From Paramacrobiotus metropolitanus (Eukaryota; Tardigrada; Eutardigrada; Parachela; Macrobiotidae): a DNA stretch of 64,000 nucleotides. A model generated the notes under the pieces. That model did no database searches, was not told the DNA's origin, and was given only the letters and a program-made list of their open reading frames with translations. The position numbers and the translations under genes are program-made. Of this stretch, positions 1 to 12,248 are shown piece by piece; the first letter of the stretch is position 1, and each line of letters begins with the position of its first letter. Location of the stretch: contig NW_026570249.1 in the NCBI RefSeq assembly GCF_019649055.1, positions 310,001 through 374,000 of the forward strand. Direction: 5' to 3'.

Positions 1-691
1 AGAGCAATATTATAATTATCATAGAGCACAATAATGGTACATAGTGGTAGCCGGTAGCCTCAAATCATTATTATAATATACGCAGTATACGTACTTTGTT
101 ACTCCAGATTCCAGAATAATCGTATTAATTTTTGTTATTTTATAATCCTATTTGTACTTATTATTAAACTCTGCACATAATTGTACAGAATTAACGAAAA
201 TTGAAAATTAACGATACAGAAATTAACGCAGTTGTTTTAACCTTCTTTCCTTCCGGCACCGGTACCGGCACTGTACGTGGTAGATCGGATGAAATGACGT
301 CACGTCACCGCTTATGCGCAGTTGCACACAGCTGACAGACGTCGACTGACTCGGCTCAACGAAGGGATGAGCTTTGGAAACTGCACAGAGTGACCGGCTG
401 ACCATGCTGGTTTTTTGTCCAAGCAGCCCGACAGAACCAGGCATGCTGACAGGCTGACAGTGCAGTTCTTGATCTTCTTCATTTGCAGGTTTGCAGCAGA
501 TCCATAATGTAAGCGTCACTTTGCATGCATCAGTCTTCCGGGTTCAGCTGGAATTTGTTACCATTTTATTTGCAAATTTCTGCTTGAATATTTTTACTGT
601 CCACTTCTTAAAGATCATCTACAAAATCTTTTGTTGGCTTTTTGAGAGAATTTCAGGCAGTCAGTAAGATTTTGTAGAACAGATCAGGATC
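1..691. other. Upstream region of the first gene
   Basis: AT-rich up to about base 230, then a more GC-balanced stretch (about 235-520) before the ATG at 692. No protein family is recognisable; a 98-codon open frame on the minus strand here looks fortuitous. It probably holds the promoter and 5' UTR of the coiled-coil/cyclophilin gene. No TATA box or other site could be assigned with confidence. Confidence 0.4.
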
Positions 692-3600
692 ATGGAGGGA
701 AAGACTTTGGAAGAACAGCTGATGCAGGAACGCGGAATCTTCATTCAAAATACTAGCAGAATCCTTGGTGGGTTACCTCTAACTGAGAATATCGCATCCC
801 TAGAAAACTGGATTGGAAAGTTTTGACAACTTTATTGGGCTTCGTGGGCTTCCAACGTCCAGTGTTATTTATCCTGCACTGTGTATGACTTATCCTAATT
901 GACAGGGCTGTGCGAAGCTGCTATACGATTCCAGCGAGATCATTATGAAAACCTTCTGCGGAATGCCAAAATGCAAGAATCTGGATCATCAGTGGTCATT
1001 CCCCAATCAGGTATAATTTTAGAGAAGTAAGAGGTCCGTTATTTTTTAGTTCCGTTATTACATCTGTTTTATGTGCTGCCTGTAGAATATGTACAGTAGT
1101 ACAGTAACAGTACATATTATTACTGCAGTAATTTGCTGGCAAGAATTCTGTAATGCCCTTTACACTGGTGCCACGCTATGAGGAAAGCCAAAAATTCAGT
1201 TTCTATGTGTTTATTTAGGAAGAACCTCCGAACCAGTGGATTTATCTCGGAATGAGCTTGGACCACAAATGTCGCCACACTCTGCGGAAGTTTACACCGT
1301 CGTTTCAGAAAAGGTACAATACATACAAAAACACATAAAGATGAAACTATAGTAATAATTACACTTGTGCAAGAACAGTTTGAGATGCAAAAATAATGAC
1401 AAACTTTATTTTTGTGACTAATACATGGAAATAATAAATTTTGCACATTTAATTAAGAGAGTGTGGAATTCGACGAATGTTTAGAGTGTAATTTGCTGTG
1501 TTTGTGAAGTAGCTAGTAAGGTCATCATGCATGTAGTGGATAAGTTTTATTCGAGTAACCTTTTGGAATTTATGTGTTAGGAACGAGCCGAACGACCCTG
1601 GATAAATGAGAAGAACCAGATGAAAGCCGAACCCCTTTCGCCATCCACTGACTGGGAGTCTGTCTGTGCCGATGCTTCGTCCATGTCGATTCTGGATATC
1701 ACTACAAGTATTTCTACGCAAATTGTCGAACACAAGCCTGATTGTGCCGATACGTCTTCGATGTCGATTCTGGATAAGACAGCGAGTATTGCTATGGGCG
1801 CGTCTGAAATGGTACTTTATCGTTTTCCCGTACAACACAGATTTAAAATTTAACCGATGCCGTTAAGACGGTTAAGTTCTGATTGTGAGTCATACTTGAT
1901 TTGCATTGTGTGATGCTGTCTTGTGTACCATGACGAATGATTATTTCCCAGCACTGAAATTGTGTTTTTTGTTAGGATGGTGTAAGCGATGTTGTGACTC
2001 TTGGAAGTGAGAAAGAAGAAATTATTACGAACGATGAAGTAGAGATCGACAGTATCGTGGAATATGATAGTGACGCTATTCCCGTGGAAAGCAGTCTAGA
2101 AAACGATGATGAGGAAGAATTGGAGAGCGTGGAATGTACAATGGAAGACGATGCGGAATCGTTTACCATGGTTGAGGAAGGGAAAACATCAGAACTACAT
2201 GGCAAAGATTATCCAGCTGAAGAGGAAGAAGAGGAAAGCCCGTCTCAGTTGTCAGGTATCACCGCTATCACGCCGTCTTGTTAATAATTTGTGTATTCAG
2301 TATTCACTGCATCTGTACGAACAAAGTATGGGCCTGGTAATCTTTGTTCTGTGTTTTTATTAGTGATTACATTGTTGGGTTATACTGCAGTTATGCACAT
2401 AAGAACATTGGTGATATTAATGTTGATATTGGTAGTATTTGTTTAACAAACGCTCCTTTGTCTAGAGGATATCGCGCAGATGGTTTTGAAAAGGATTCAG
2501 GCTTTGGAAGATGAAAATGCTGCCCTGCGTCAGGATCTGCAGGAAGCTTTCTCTGAGATCGCATCGCTGAAAAAAGAGGTGAACTACGAGTATCTTCTGT
2601 ACTTAACGGCTAATATTTAAAACAATTGTTAACATGTTGCTAGTTTCTAACGTGATACTATTTGATGCGTTAAGCAGAGTACAGAGTAACGGAAGGATTT
2701 ATTGTATCCAAACTTAAAAATTTTTGTGGTATAATGCAGAAAAACCTCGTTACGGATATGCACGCAGAGGAGATGGATGATATACGAGCTGAATTGGACG
2801 AATTGCGCCACGGTTTGTAGCTTTTTACTTTTATTTTGATACGTAGTTATTCCTTTTTTATGGCTGCATCACGATTAGCCTAACGTAGCAATGGAAACGG
2901 CATACCGTTTATTTTATCGCTTTTACAGCCCAGTCAGTAAATTCTGCAAAACACGCGGAAGATCTGCGTTCCCGGTCAGAAGAAATCTTCAGCTGCGTTG
3001 AAAAAGTCCAAGGAACACTGGAGCAGCGATATGCGAGCATGGAAGCAGAATTTGGGAATAAGTTGCAGAACTTGAACGAAGCCATCTTAAAGGTCAGACA
3101 TTGGTAGAAGCAGCTGTCTGTGTGCGCTCTGTTATGACGCATAACATTCACCACCACAAGTGGCGGAGAAATGTCACTTCTACGTTGAGGCAGAATAGTT
3201 TACTTGCACTTTTTTTCATTTAATTTTAGGAATGCACGGACACTTTCGTCTGCCGCAGCGATTACGATTATGACTGGGAAGCCGAATTGAATGATAAAGA
3301 AACTCGGAAAACAGAAATTTTGAACGAGATTGAAACCAAGGTAAAGTGTTCCCGAATTTGCGGAAACAAGTTGCTTTGAACACACACTTTTACCGGGAGG
3401 ATTATTTATGTAGATTCAGGACTGTAACAAGCGAACGAAGGACACCTGGAAACAGTGTTTAGCAAGCCACGGAGATCAAATTGACAAAGTTCGGGGCCAG
3501 GTGGAAGCGTTGAGAAAAGATGTGAAGAAAGCCAACTCGTTCATGGTAAGCAAGTTCCAGTTTGATTTTGTTCGTGCTGCGTTTATGATGCAACTGTATT

Positions 3601-4097
3601 TATTTTGTGTATAGGAAAGCCAGCCATGCATCAGTCAATTGGTCCAACGCAGTGACTATGAATCCGACAAGGCAGTCAACTACATCTACATCAAGACCCA
3701 GTGTGACAAAACTGTAAGGAAATTGGTCAGTCTATCGGTTTAGCACAATTCCTAACCAGAAGGCATAAGCGTTACAATCGTCCACCACTGGAACAGTTTT
3801 TTTGTTTTAATTACAGTAATTATTAACCATGTGACTTTTTATCAGGCGCAGGGTTGCCTCAAACAAATGGAAGACGTCTGCAAAAAGGCTTCATCAACCC
3901 ACAACAGCGAGGTTCAAAATTTGCGCACCGATGTTGATTCTTTGAAGAAGGAAATAACAAATGCCAGGCGTCTTTCATTGCCCGCTGTGGCGCCTTCCTT
4001 GCCGGCCACTCCGCGAATGAGTGCCTTGGTGGCCATGGTGAAGATGGTTATCTCTCTGGGTGGAAAGCAGATGGACCCTATTCTTCTGAAAATATGA
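692..4097 (+). CDS. Coiled-coil protein, ends at a TGA inside a cyclophilin-like frame
   Basis: Twelve exons fit in frame: 692-767, 906-1010, 1219-1313, 1581-1811, 1976-2255, 2466-2578, 2740-2812, 2929-3092, 3230-3340, 3414-3545, 3615-3713 and 3846-4097, all with GT-AG introns. The N-terminus (MEGKTLEEQLMQER) is helical. Exon 4 has two copies of an SSMSILD motif, exon 5 is strongly acidic (EEEEEESP), and exons 6-12 are heptad-rich coiled coil with several cysteines. I do not recognise this part as a named family. The last exon enters a cyclophilin fold: MVKMVISLGGKQMDPILLKI is the first beta strand of the cyclophilin barrel. The TGA at 4095-4097 then stops it, and the same frame continues as cyclophilin downstream (next entry). 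Possible states are a truncated protein, stop readthrough, or a recently damaged gene. Confidence 0.72.
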
Positions 4098-4505
4098 TCG
4101 GATGTCATCCCGGAAATTGCTGATGACTTTTACAATATGAGCATTGGTCAGCACAAAGCTTACAACTTCACGGGAGGGGATATCTTCCGTGTAATGCCGG
4201 AACGAGCCGTTTGGTTCCGCCCGAAAGGATATCAAGGCACAACGGGTAGCCGTGGCCAGCTCAGCCATCGCCCAACATTCCCGGCAGAGGTTCCTGTTGC
4301 TTCTCTCGCGCACTCAGTAGCCGGGTTGATTTCGGTATCCAAAGATAATTGGCCTTGTTTTATGATAACCCTCTCGCCGATGCCGTGGCTGGATGGCGTC
4401 AATGTGATTGTTGGGGAAATACTGCAGGGTCTGGAGACTGTTCGAAAGCTAGGCTCGTATGAGGCCTGTGGGATGCCGATCACCATTGTACAATGCAGTA
4501 AGTAG
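4098..4505 (+). pseudogene. Cyclophilin-like domain in frame behind the TGA
   Basis: This frame is continuous with the preceding exon; only the TGA separates them. It reads SDVIPEIADDFYN, then FTGGDIFRVMPE, then ISVSKDNWPCFMITLSPMPW with LDGVNVIVGEI, and ends GMPITIVQCSK. Those blocks match, in order, the cyclophilin segments (SDVVPxTAENF, FHRVIPGF, NGSQFFITT, WLDGKHVVFG, C-terminal strand). The catalytic arginine (FRV) and the tryptophan before LDG are kept. Other active-site positions differ: the PGFMxQGG segment is lost, Q/F of GSQFF are changed, and His of DGKHV is Asn. Prolyl isomerase activity is therefore doubtful even if translated. A GTAAGT donor inside the last codons (about 4499) could splice to an acceptor near 4590 and replace SK* by a hydrophobic tail. 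Listed as a pseudogene segment because no start codon of its own is convincing. Confidence 0.65.
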
Positions 4506-5646
4506 ATGTGGATCACACGGAAAAAAAAGGAATGTTTATTTATGCGATGGTGAAGTTCTTTCTAAGTATTGGCTGTATTTTGTGTTCGCAGGTGGATTAT
4601 AACAATGTTGTTGGTGTCGGCATGGCGAGCGCTTCTCGTATTCCTGGTTCGCTTTTACCACGGAGCTGTTGTTTGACTGTTATCTTTGTAAATTGTACGT
4701 TTCATTTTTGTGTAGCGATTGACCAGCGCATTTATGTCAAGTATTTGGATGGCATTGCACGATGGTTTAGGCTTTAGCTGTGCACAGTCGTTTGCATTGG
4801 ATTTTGAATATTTTCACAAACCGCGACATACCACCTTTCGTTATTTTATGTCTTACTCGTAACTATTTTGTATTTTCTCAATTCTTGTCTCTAATATGTG
4901 ATAAGTACAGTATGTATTGAAAAGCAGTAAAATGTGTATTGAGATTCCTCGCAGAATATCAGATGGTGTCAGTGCCAGAAAATTTCGTTCGTAATTAGGA
5001 TATTTTAAAGCCGAGAAACAACCGCCAAAATTAATACTCAGTGATCGGTCGGCGAGTGTATTCCGTAATCCGTACGACTACTTGCAGGCGGTATTGTAAG
5101 TACTTGTAATCGATAGTACACAATGCAAAAATCTATAACACAAACGGTATGCATGACACAGCTAATTCGAAATTTAAATTTTTGCAAGATGAATATTTTC
5201 AACGCTGGTTACGATTATTATTGTTTTAACTTGTCTGTCACAACACCGGTGGCATAATTAAGAACACCAACATGCATGTAACGCGCTACGATGCTACCTT
5301 TCGTTTCCACCCAGCGAAAATTTTATAATTTTAATGTCAACGCAAACTGTGAAGTATGCAAGACATACGTACAAAGCAGAGTAGCAGTAAACAAACGACT
5401 GCAGCCAACATACTCTGAAAAAAACACAAGCACATGAAGTCGAAATGCATGTAGTACGTCACCAAACCAAAAAAATCACAAGGAAGTATAAGATCCGGGC
5501 AGGAAAGCCAAAAGAACCACAGCCGAAAGAAATTGTACAGCAGTATAATTACAAATTCAATTGCACATTTGTCAACAATGTAATAATCTCATCTGCACAC
5601 TACAAAAAACTATCGCGTTCCTAAAACGAAACACGTTCACCGCCGT
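4506..5646. other. Region between convergent genes
   Basis: Holds the 3' end of the coiled-coil/cyclophilin gene and the 3' flank of the GPR137-like gene, which converge here. From 4590 a short open stretch could be an alternative last exon with a hydrophobic C-terminus (stop near 4670). The rest is AT-rich with no supported gene. Confidence 0.35.
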
Positions 5647-8600
5647 TCACTCGTCCGGCGAGGTCGCCGTGTTGACCGTTCCCGCTGTTTCCAGCGTCTG
5701 AACGGGCGGCGAGCCGGAGCGCTCTTCCTGCTCCGTCACACTCTGCGTAATGGTGATGCGGTCACTCAGACGACGGTAGGCGAACGGCCTACGCGGACTA
5801 CTCAAATTGGCGTTAAAACTGCGGGTTAAACGGGGATCTTCCACGGGTAAGGAGCGTGCCGGCACCGAGGATGTGCTGCGCGTTAAATCTTCGTCGCTAC
5901 TGAACCGTCGAGGCTGATTGAAGAAGTACGAGCCGACAGAATGTCCGGAATTCATCGTAGACGTTGTCTGCAAAAGGGCATGGATAACTATTAAGCATAA
6001 TAGCGGTATTGATATTTTATGACATCACAAAAAAAACGTTAAATTCTAAAACGAGTAATTTTATTTCATTTTTTACGCATATTTTCTTGGGTTATTTATC
6101 CGTACAGAAGCTATCGAACTGTCACTTTTAGTGCAGATTTGCATAATATCAACCGAGAAAAATTAATGAACGAGATAAACACATAGCTGTTTACGGCGAA
6201 TATTATTATGTCACATTTACCACGATAATGTTCGGCCTGCGAACTCGGAAAAATATGATAACGGTGAATGTGGGTAACACCTCCCAGAAGAATAGCACTA
6301 ATCCGAAGCTGAGATAACCATAGCCTTTATGGATGTTGAACAGATATCCCTGCAAAATAAACTCAGTAAACATGTGCGGACTTTATTCTGTAGAGTCAGA
6401 AGAACACGTGTAGTGACGAAATAGCTGTCTGACCTCGTCGGAGACGTTGATCCAACCCAGTCCGAAATCGGGTATTACTTGGTGCAGTGATATGGCTATC
6501 AGGTCGTACACTGCATGGGAAATGTACAGCAAAATTGTCACGACACAGACTAAGCTGGCCTGTGTTACTGTAGCTCCCTGAAAAATAAATAAAAGAATAA
6601 TATTACCACATCTGCCAGTTGTGCATGAATGCCTTTTTTTCAACAAATTGTCCAAAATGCCTATTTTTCAAATTCTTAAGCTGATCTTTAAAACACCGAT
6701 ATTAAACTTCACAATTCTAGCAAAACTAAACCAATATAACAGCAACTACTTCAATTTAAAAAAATGTCGCCGCAACATGTTCTTAGCGTAAATTACAAGT
6801 AAACTGTTCATTACTTTTCACGATGCCTATGCCATAAACTACGGTGCAGATGTCACTGTCAAAGAGCGTGCACAAGTGTTTCAGAGTAAGCTGATTTCAC
6901 GTCACGATTTCAAAGAATGCATTCCATTTCGACTGACAGCTCTGTGTTTACGGGAAAATAGTCGCTGATATATACCTTAGCTTCCAGTAGAATATTGGCC
7001 GAAGACATGGTAGCCAATTTGTAGACGCAGAATGATAAGGCAACACTGGCAAGAATAAATAAGGTATCACAGATGATAACCCGCGTAAGGATTATGTCAA
7101 ACAGTGTCATGTCTTGATGGAGTTTGTTGAGGATGGCACAAGACACATCCGTTGACAGGAATATGGCCACGGCCGCAAACATGCCCAATCGCAGATACAA
7201 GCGATAGCGTCGAGGTCCTCCGTATCGCACGCGAGCTTTGATCAGCACCTAAACGTAACAAAATCACATAATACCGGTGATAATTGTTCAAATGGAGCTT
7301 TCTTAATTATAGTGATTCACAATGTAGGATAACACATTCGACCATAAATCACGTCATCTAACCGATTTTCATTTATCAGGCTTTGGCAAGAAAAGCCGGT
7401 GTAATTACATTTTTAAAAAGATGTAGACAGTCAAAATCAGTTTCTGGGCAATCAAAGAACTGCACGACTAGTGTAACGCGGACGAACCGCTCCAGTAAAT
7501 GCCTGCCCAGTACAATCCATACTTCTATGCTTGAATGTGTACTGTACATTCAGGGAAAATAATTTTGATACCCAAAAATGAGCCTCTGCCTTTCAAGAAG
7601 AATAACTATTACCCACTAAAACCGCAAATTCAATCGGGTTTCAGTTTTAAATACGTCCCCTTTTCTTTTTCCTATTAACTTCATCAACAGCTTCCACAAA
7701 TCCGTGTGTCGACGAACCATTATTCGGCAAGATTTAAAAATAATACGAGCTCAAAGTGTGCCATTTTGCGAAGTTGCGGCGTTGCCAACTGATATCATCG
7801 TGCTTTTCCAAAACAGTACGCCCAGTCTATTTTCGCTTTTCCGGCGCACGGCATGTGTAAGTGTTTTGGTTTTTTCAGTTTAACAACAGGTTTAGACTGC
7901 GTGCACTCGGTTAAAGCGGTTCCGCTGCAATGAGTTGCGCGGCTGAACATGCCGATAACATCATCACAGCCGTTGTCTGAATTCTTGAACTGCGTAATAT
8001 CCGTTCACGACTTTCCCCGAATAACTCCCTGACTAACCGGAAGTTCTCCCAGAAACTGAAGCACATAATATACAAAAGTATCTCCAATAACCAAAATAAG
8101 CATAAAAGAGTTAAATTAAGCCTTACAGCACTTACGCAGTGCATACGTAATGTCATTTTCTGTATTTTGTACTCTAAGTCACACTATGTTAAAAGGTTTG
8201 GATTACATTTTGCATTACAAATCAAAACAAGGTACAATACGAATACCTGAGCAAAGTAGAGGACCAGCAAACACAGTAAGGAAAACTGGATGCAGACCGG
8301 AAAGCAGTACAATAACCAGTACGCAAATATCGGGAGATCCTGCAACAACACATTTGAATTTTAAGTTAATACTTAATAAATTTAAAATCTTCCAGTCTTC
8401 CTAAGTTTAATAGCCTTACGCAATGTGACATGAGTAAAGACTGCTGATACAAATAAACAAAGCTAATCAGCATAAAACCCTGTATCGCGCCGTAGCGGTT
8501 CAACACACTGTACAGGAAACTGGTCTCGACCGTGTCATCACATTCCTATCACATTTCTGCATACTCACATTGGCAAGTTTGACATTTTGGAAATAAAACG

Positions 8601-8991
8601 AGAACAACGTCACGCGCAATCCTGACCAAATTAAACATAAAAATAAAAAAACCGACTGATATGATAATCGTTTGTGTCGGTAGTAGTAGATCATCCACAA
8701 CTGAATGTACGCCAGGATGAACAACGCTGTGTACAGGATCACAAACACCACCGTCAAGCTCCAGTGCACTTCGGGAGTGAATCCCGGCGACATGGTCGGA
8801 AAATCCGACACGGTGGTGGTGGGCAGTGGAGTGACGGTGATGGACGGTGACGAGCCATCTTCTGCGACGAAATCAAGTCCTCTGAGGTAATAATCAAACG
8901 GCACTGATGTCGGATCTATGGCTGGCATAGTGGAGCCTTCACAGTAAACATCAGACTGATTTATACCCAAGAACGTATCAATGCGCGACAA
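5647..8991 (-). CDS. GPR137: GPR137-family seven-transmembrane protein
   Basis: Six exons in minus-strand order: 8991-8569, 8339-8247, 7248-6976, 6577-6434, 6349-6221 and 5967-5647, summing to 460 codons. Family landmarks are clear: [20 protein letters not shown] and [10 protein letters not shown] after helix 1, [20 protein letters not shown], the [11 protein letters not shown] loop, [53 protein letters not shown], and [17 protein letters not shown] followed by FFRVRRP. GPR137 proteins are lysosomal membrane proteins linked to mTORC1 and Rag regulation. This one has a longer N-terminus of about 75 Ser/Thr/Pro-rich residues before helix 1 and a cytosolic tail with [18 protein letters not shown], which matches vertebrate members (SRSYFF). 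It is slightly longer than the human protein (about 400-417 residues). The GPR137 versus GPR137B subtype cannot be assigned. Confidence 0.92.
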
Positions 8992-10141
8992 AAGTTCCGA
9001 TCAAAATGTGTAAAAAAGTTTGTATTATATGCCTGAAGCATTAGATAAAAGGATGTTCAAATGAGAACAGAATCCTTCACGATTTTCGAAGATCATCAGT
9101 GGCAGAATTTGTCATACGATCTTGACTTTGAGTCTTGACTGCTGACTTTCGCATTCCATTCCAATGCAGTGCAATCTGGGAAACAACCGAAGATAACCAA
9201 GTAGCGATGACGGAAGCCACAAAAGTCTCTTAACTTTTCAGTCACTCTTCGCCGTTGTTGGTATATATTTTCACTTTGATGAATATGTAAAGTTTACTAA
9301 AATTTCCCACGCAAGGTTTCTGATTCTGAAAAAAGTTTGTCAAAATTATCGCTTAAAAATTGAAAAATACTGTAACGACTGATTAGTAACACACTGACGG
9401 CGGACGTGAGGGCTGCCTGTTCGTTTGCTTTTCATGCGACACAGGTGCCTCCCTGGGTGGCTACCCGTACATTCGCGCTATGCTGTAATATCCTTTGTAT
9501 CTTTAATGATATTAGCATTTGGAGTGATTAATTTTTAAAAATGCTCAATAAGTTAATAACAATTCCAAGACAACGACATCTCGGTTAAGAAAAACAGCAT
9601 TCTCGGCAACCTGGTTGGCTACCGGTCCGGCATTTACACTGGTATCATTCAGGATGATCGGGCGACGCCGCGACAGCGATCGACGCTGGTTATGTCCCAT
9701 GCCAAACACAGTCCTCTTAATATTAATTGTGAACTTGTCCATGGAAAGGTACTGTTCCCGTCGAAGCGTGTTTCGTTTTCGTGATGCATGCCACTGGGTT
9801 CCGTCACCGCGGGAACGCCTGACGAACCCAGTGTTCCGCTCAAAATTTCGTTTGCGCATTCGTGTCTTGGACTGTCTTCCAACTGAGAATTTACAGCTCA
9901 GATCTTGGTGGCCGTCGGCAGCGACCTGGTTTCTGCACTTGCACTGGTGTTCCGATGACGCCGGTGTGCCAAGGGTGTTCCGATGACGCCGGTGTGCCAA
10001 GTCTGATTGCTACGGCCCGATGCGAAACGACTCATCGTCGATCGGAGATTACCGACGCGATTGAAGACGGCCGAAGCGCGTGTGTCCAGACCGCCTGACT
10101 CCGAAGTGGACGTAGCTAGACGGGTATTAATCGTAAGTACG
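8992..10141. other. Upstream region of the GPR137-like gene with an unusual open patch
   Basis: The part next to 8992 should carry the GPR137-like promoter. From about 9545 to 10140 base composition becomes GC-richer and several frames are open on both strands, the longest being 151 codons on the minus strand (10000-9545). Its C-terminal part (VANQVAENAVFLNRDVVVLE) looks protein-like, but no family is recognisable and no splice structure was found. Two 28-bp direct copies lie at 9946-10001. Confidence 0.3.
9946..10001. repeat. Tandem 28-bp duplication
   Basis: Two identical adjacent copies of a 28-bp unit beginning GGTGTTCCGATGACGCC, at 9946-9973 and 9974-10001. The identity suggests a recent duplication, immediately left of the long inverted-repeat element. 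Confidence 0.85.
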
Positions 10142-10230
10142 AGTACGAGGCAAGCGACATCTCTTTCCCATCGCTTGAGTAAATTTTATCACTTTCCCTG
10201 CTGCATCTTACCCGTGTGCAGGCGCTCACG
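10142..10230 (+). repeat. Left 89-bp inverted repeat
   Basis: Pairs with 12249-12337 in inverted orientation with a single observed mismatch. Confidence 0.85.
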
Positions 10231-11276
10231 TGATACTGATATCGTATCCATTGTAATCAGCGCTTACTGAGCCGGCGATAAAATCTCGCCTGCCGTGCTC
10301 TTCTCTATATTAGCAGACCTCAAGCATATCCAGCTTTATCATTCCCAGCCTGGTATTGCTTTAACAATTTTTTTGGTTCGAAGTCCAAAGAGATAAGCAA
10401 TAACCAATAACAACACATACCGATGGACTTATGCGAGCGATGTTTGAATGCTACGCTTACTAGTCACGCATTACCGGTAAAATGCATTTATCGTAAGACG
10501 ATTTGCATGAGCGGCACCCGAGACTCGGAGAGCAGCGAAGGGATAAGGAATGAGAAATAGCAGGAAATAATACTTCAAGAATTTTGACTAAAAGAACCTC
10601 ATAATAAAACCTCCTTACAAAATAAGTGTTGCTTTAAATTTTTTACAGAGAAGTCGCTAATTGCACGTATAAGAGGGAACAATTAGCGCGATGGATCAGA
10701 ATGTTTTGCACCGCTCTTCTAAAGAATGTGCTGGGATATTTTTCGTAAAAAAAGCTTCGCCTTTTTCAAGTCAAAAATTAATTAATTAAGCAGATCAATT
10801 AACTAATTAAGCAGATCAGTTGCTAATTAAGTGTCAGTTCATTTTGTGGCGCTGAATTAAACTGGAAAAGTTTACCGCTGTTAGCCGACATGGCACAGTA
10901 CATTTATGAATTAATTAGCGCAGTGCAAACTGTAATTGTAATTAACGTAAGCAGATAAATTACCTAATAGTCTGATAATAGATTAATTTTTAATTGCTCA
11001 TTTAGACGCTTATATATATGTATTAAAGTGTATGTGCGTAGAAGACTATTGTTTTCGTGACTTGCTGCCTGGTGCCGTGATGCGCATTTGCAAAACGGAG
11101 CTGTTCACCCGGGTATTTGTAAAACGTGCCGTATCTTTCCTTCGACCAGTTAAAAAACAGATCGGTTCGGAATGTTATGAATCATAATCCTGGTCAAAAC
11201 AAAACCAGACCGGAGATAAGAAAGCCAGAGGTGATTGAGGACGCGTATTCTTTATCAGTTTGCTCAATCAATTATA

Positions 11277-12210
11277 CCGGGTGGCCCAAAAAATGGCGGT
11301 CTCCGTTTTTGTTTCGCTGTTTTTGAACCGCTTGTCGTACCATAACCGTTTTGGATTCTTTCAATTACAAATTTTATTAGCTACCGAAATCAAAAAACAA
11401 TTTTTCGAAAAGTTATGACACGCTCGTGAAAAGCTGTGCCAACTGAAGTTGTTCGGAAATGTAAAGTGACCCAGCTTTTTTTGTCTCCTTTATGATCTAT
11501 ACAAACTATTTCAGTTTTTTCAATTGTTTCATGTAGCGACGGCCGTTTCCTTTCAACATAAAAAAAACGGTTTCCATGGAGCACTCAATGGGGAAGCAAT
11601 GCACTGGATTCACTTTTTGAAAAAATGCCGTTTTTTTGTTCAATTTTCGACTTATTTTATTAAAATTTTTTTACTGCCTGACAGGCTGCAACAAAATGTG
11701 TCAATTTAGTTTTTAAATGTAGCTAAGGTATTGCCTTTATAGAAGGCAAAGTTTAATTTAGGTACTCTCTTTTTGTGTTGGTGAAATTCATTTTCGAAAA
11801 AGCTGCTAGAGGATTTCACGAAAATTTAATCTGCGGCGTTCCAGCTCTCTAGTTTCTGGACCGAACGCGGTGACCAGAATACCGTATCTCTTTACGTTAA
11901 AAAAACAAGGAACAAACCCTCTACTCGAAACACTAAAGTGATCAATTTTAATCTACTAAGCTGAACAATAGCAATTTTTAATTCGCTAATGGGAAAATCC
12001 AAATTTTCGGCTCTGGGACACCGTCAAAATCCACCTATTTTATTAAAATAATCCATTACAAAGTTGAAACTTTATGTACGGTTAGTATGATTAAATAATT
12101 CTATGCTACGAACATTGCTCTTTCGAATGAAACTATAACGAAGCCCATCGGACGTTGGGCGGGCCAGTACACCATAATAAACGAGACCGCCATTTTGTTG
12201 GGCCACCCGG
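11277..12210. mobile_element. Nested TA-flanked mariner/Tc1-type MITE
   Basis: The ends are inverted repeats of about 28 bp: the left starts CCGGGTGGCCCAAAAAATGG, and the right, read on the minus strand, starts CCGGGTGGCCCAACAAAATG. Both continue GCGGTCTC, with one indel between them. A TA dinucleotide lies immediately outside each end (11275-11276 and 12211-12212), the target duplication expected for the Tc1/mariner superfamily, and GGGTGGCCCA is typical of such ends. The 934-bp interior has no transposase-like frame, so it is a non-autonomous copy. It sits inside the 89-bp inverted-repeat element. Confidence 0.75.
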
Positions 12211-12248
12211 TAGCTGCAAACCGACGTGACGGCAAAAATCAAGTGTCG

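Noticed and set aside
223-519. 98-codon minus-strand frame near the window start
   Set aside because: No protein-like features or homology; overlaps the expected promoter/5' UTR of the plus-strand gene.
7911-8156. 81-codon minus-strand frame with a hydrophobic stretch inside the GPR137-like gene
   Set aside because: It lies in the intron between exons that join perfectly (FAQ to VLIKARV), and its content matches no GPR137 segment.
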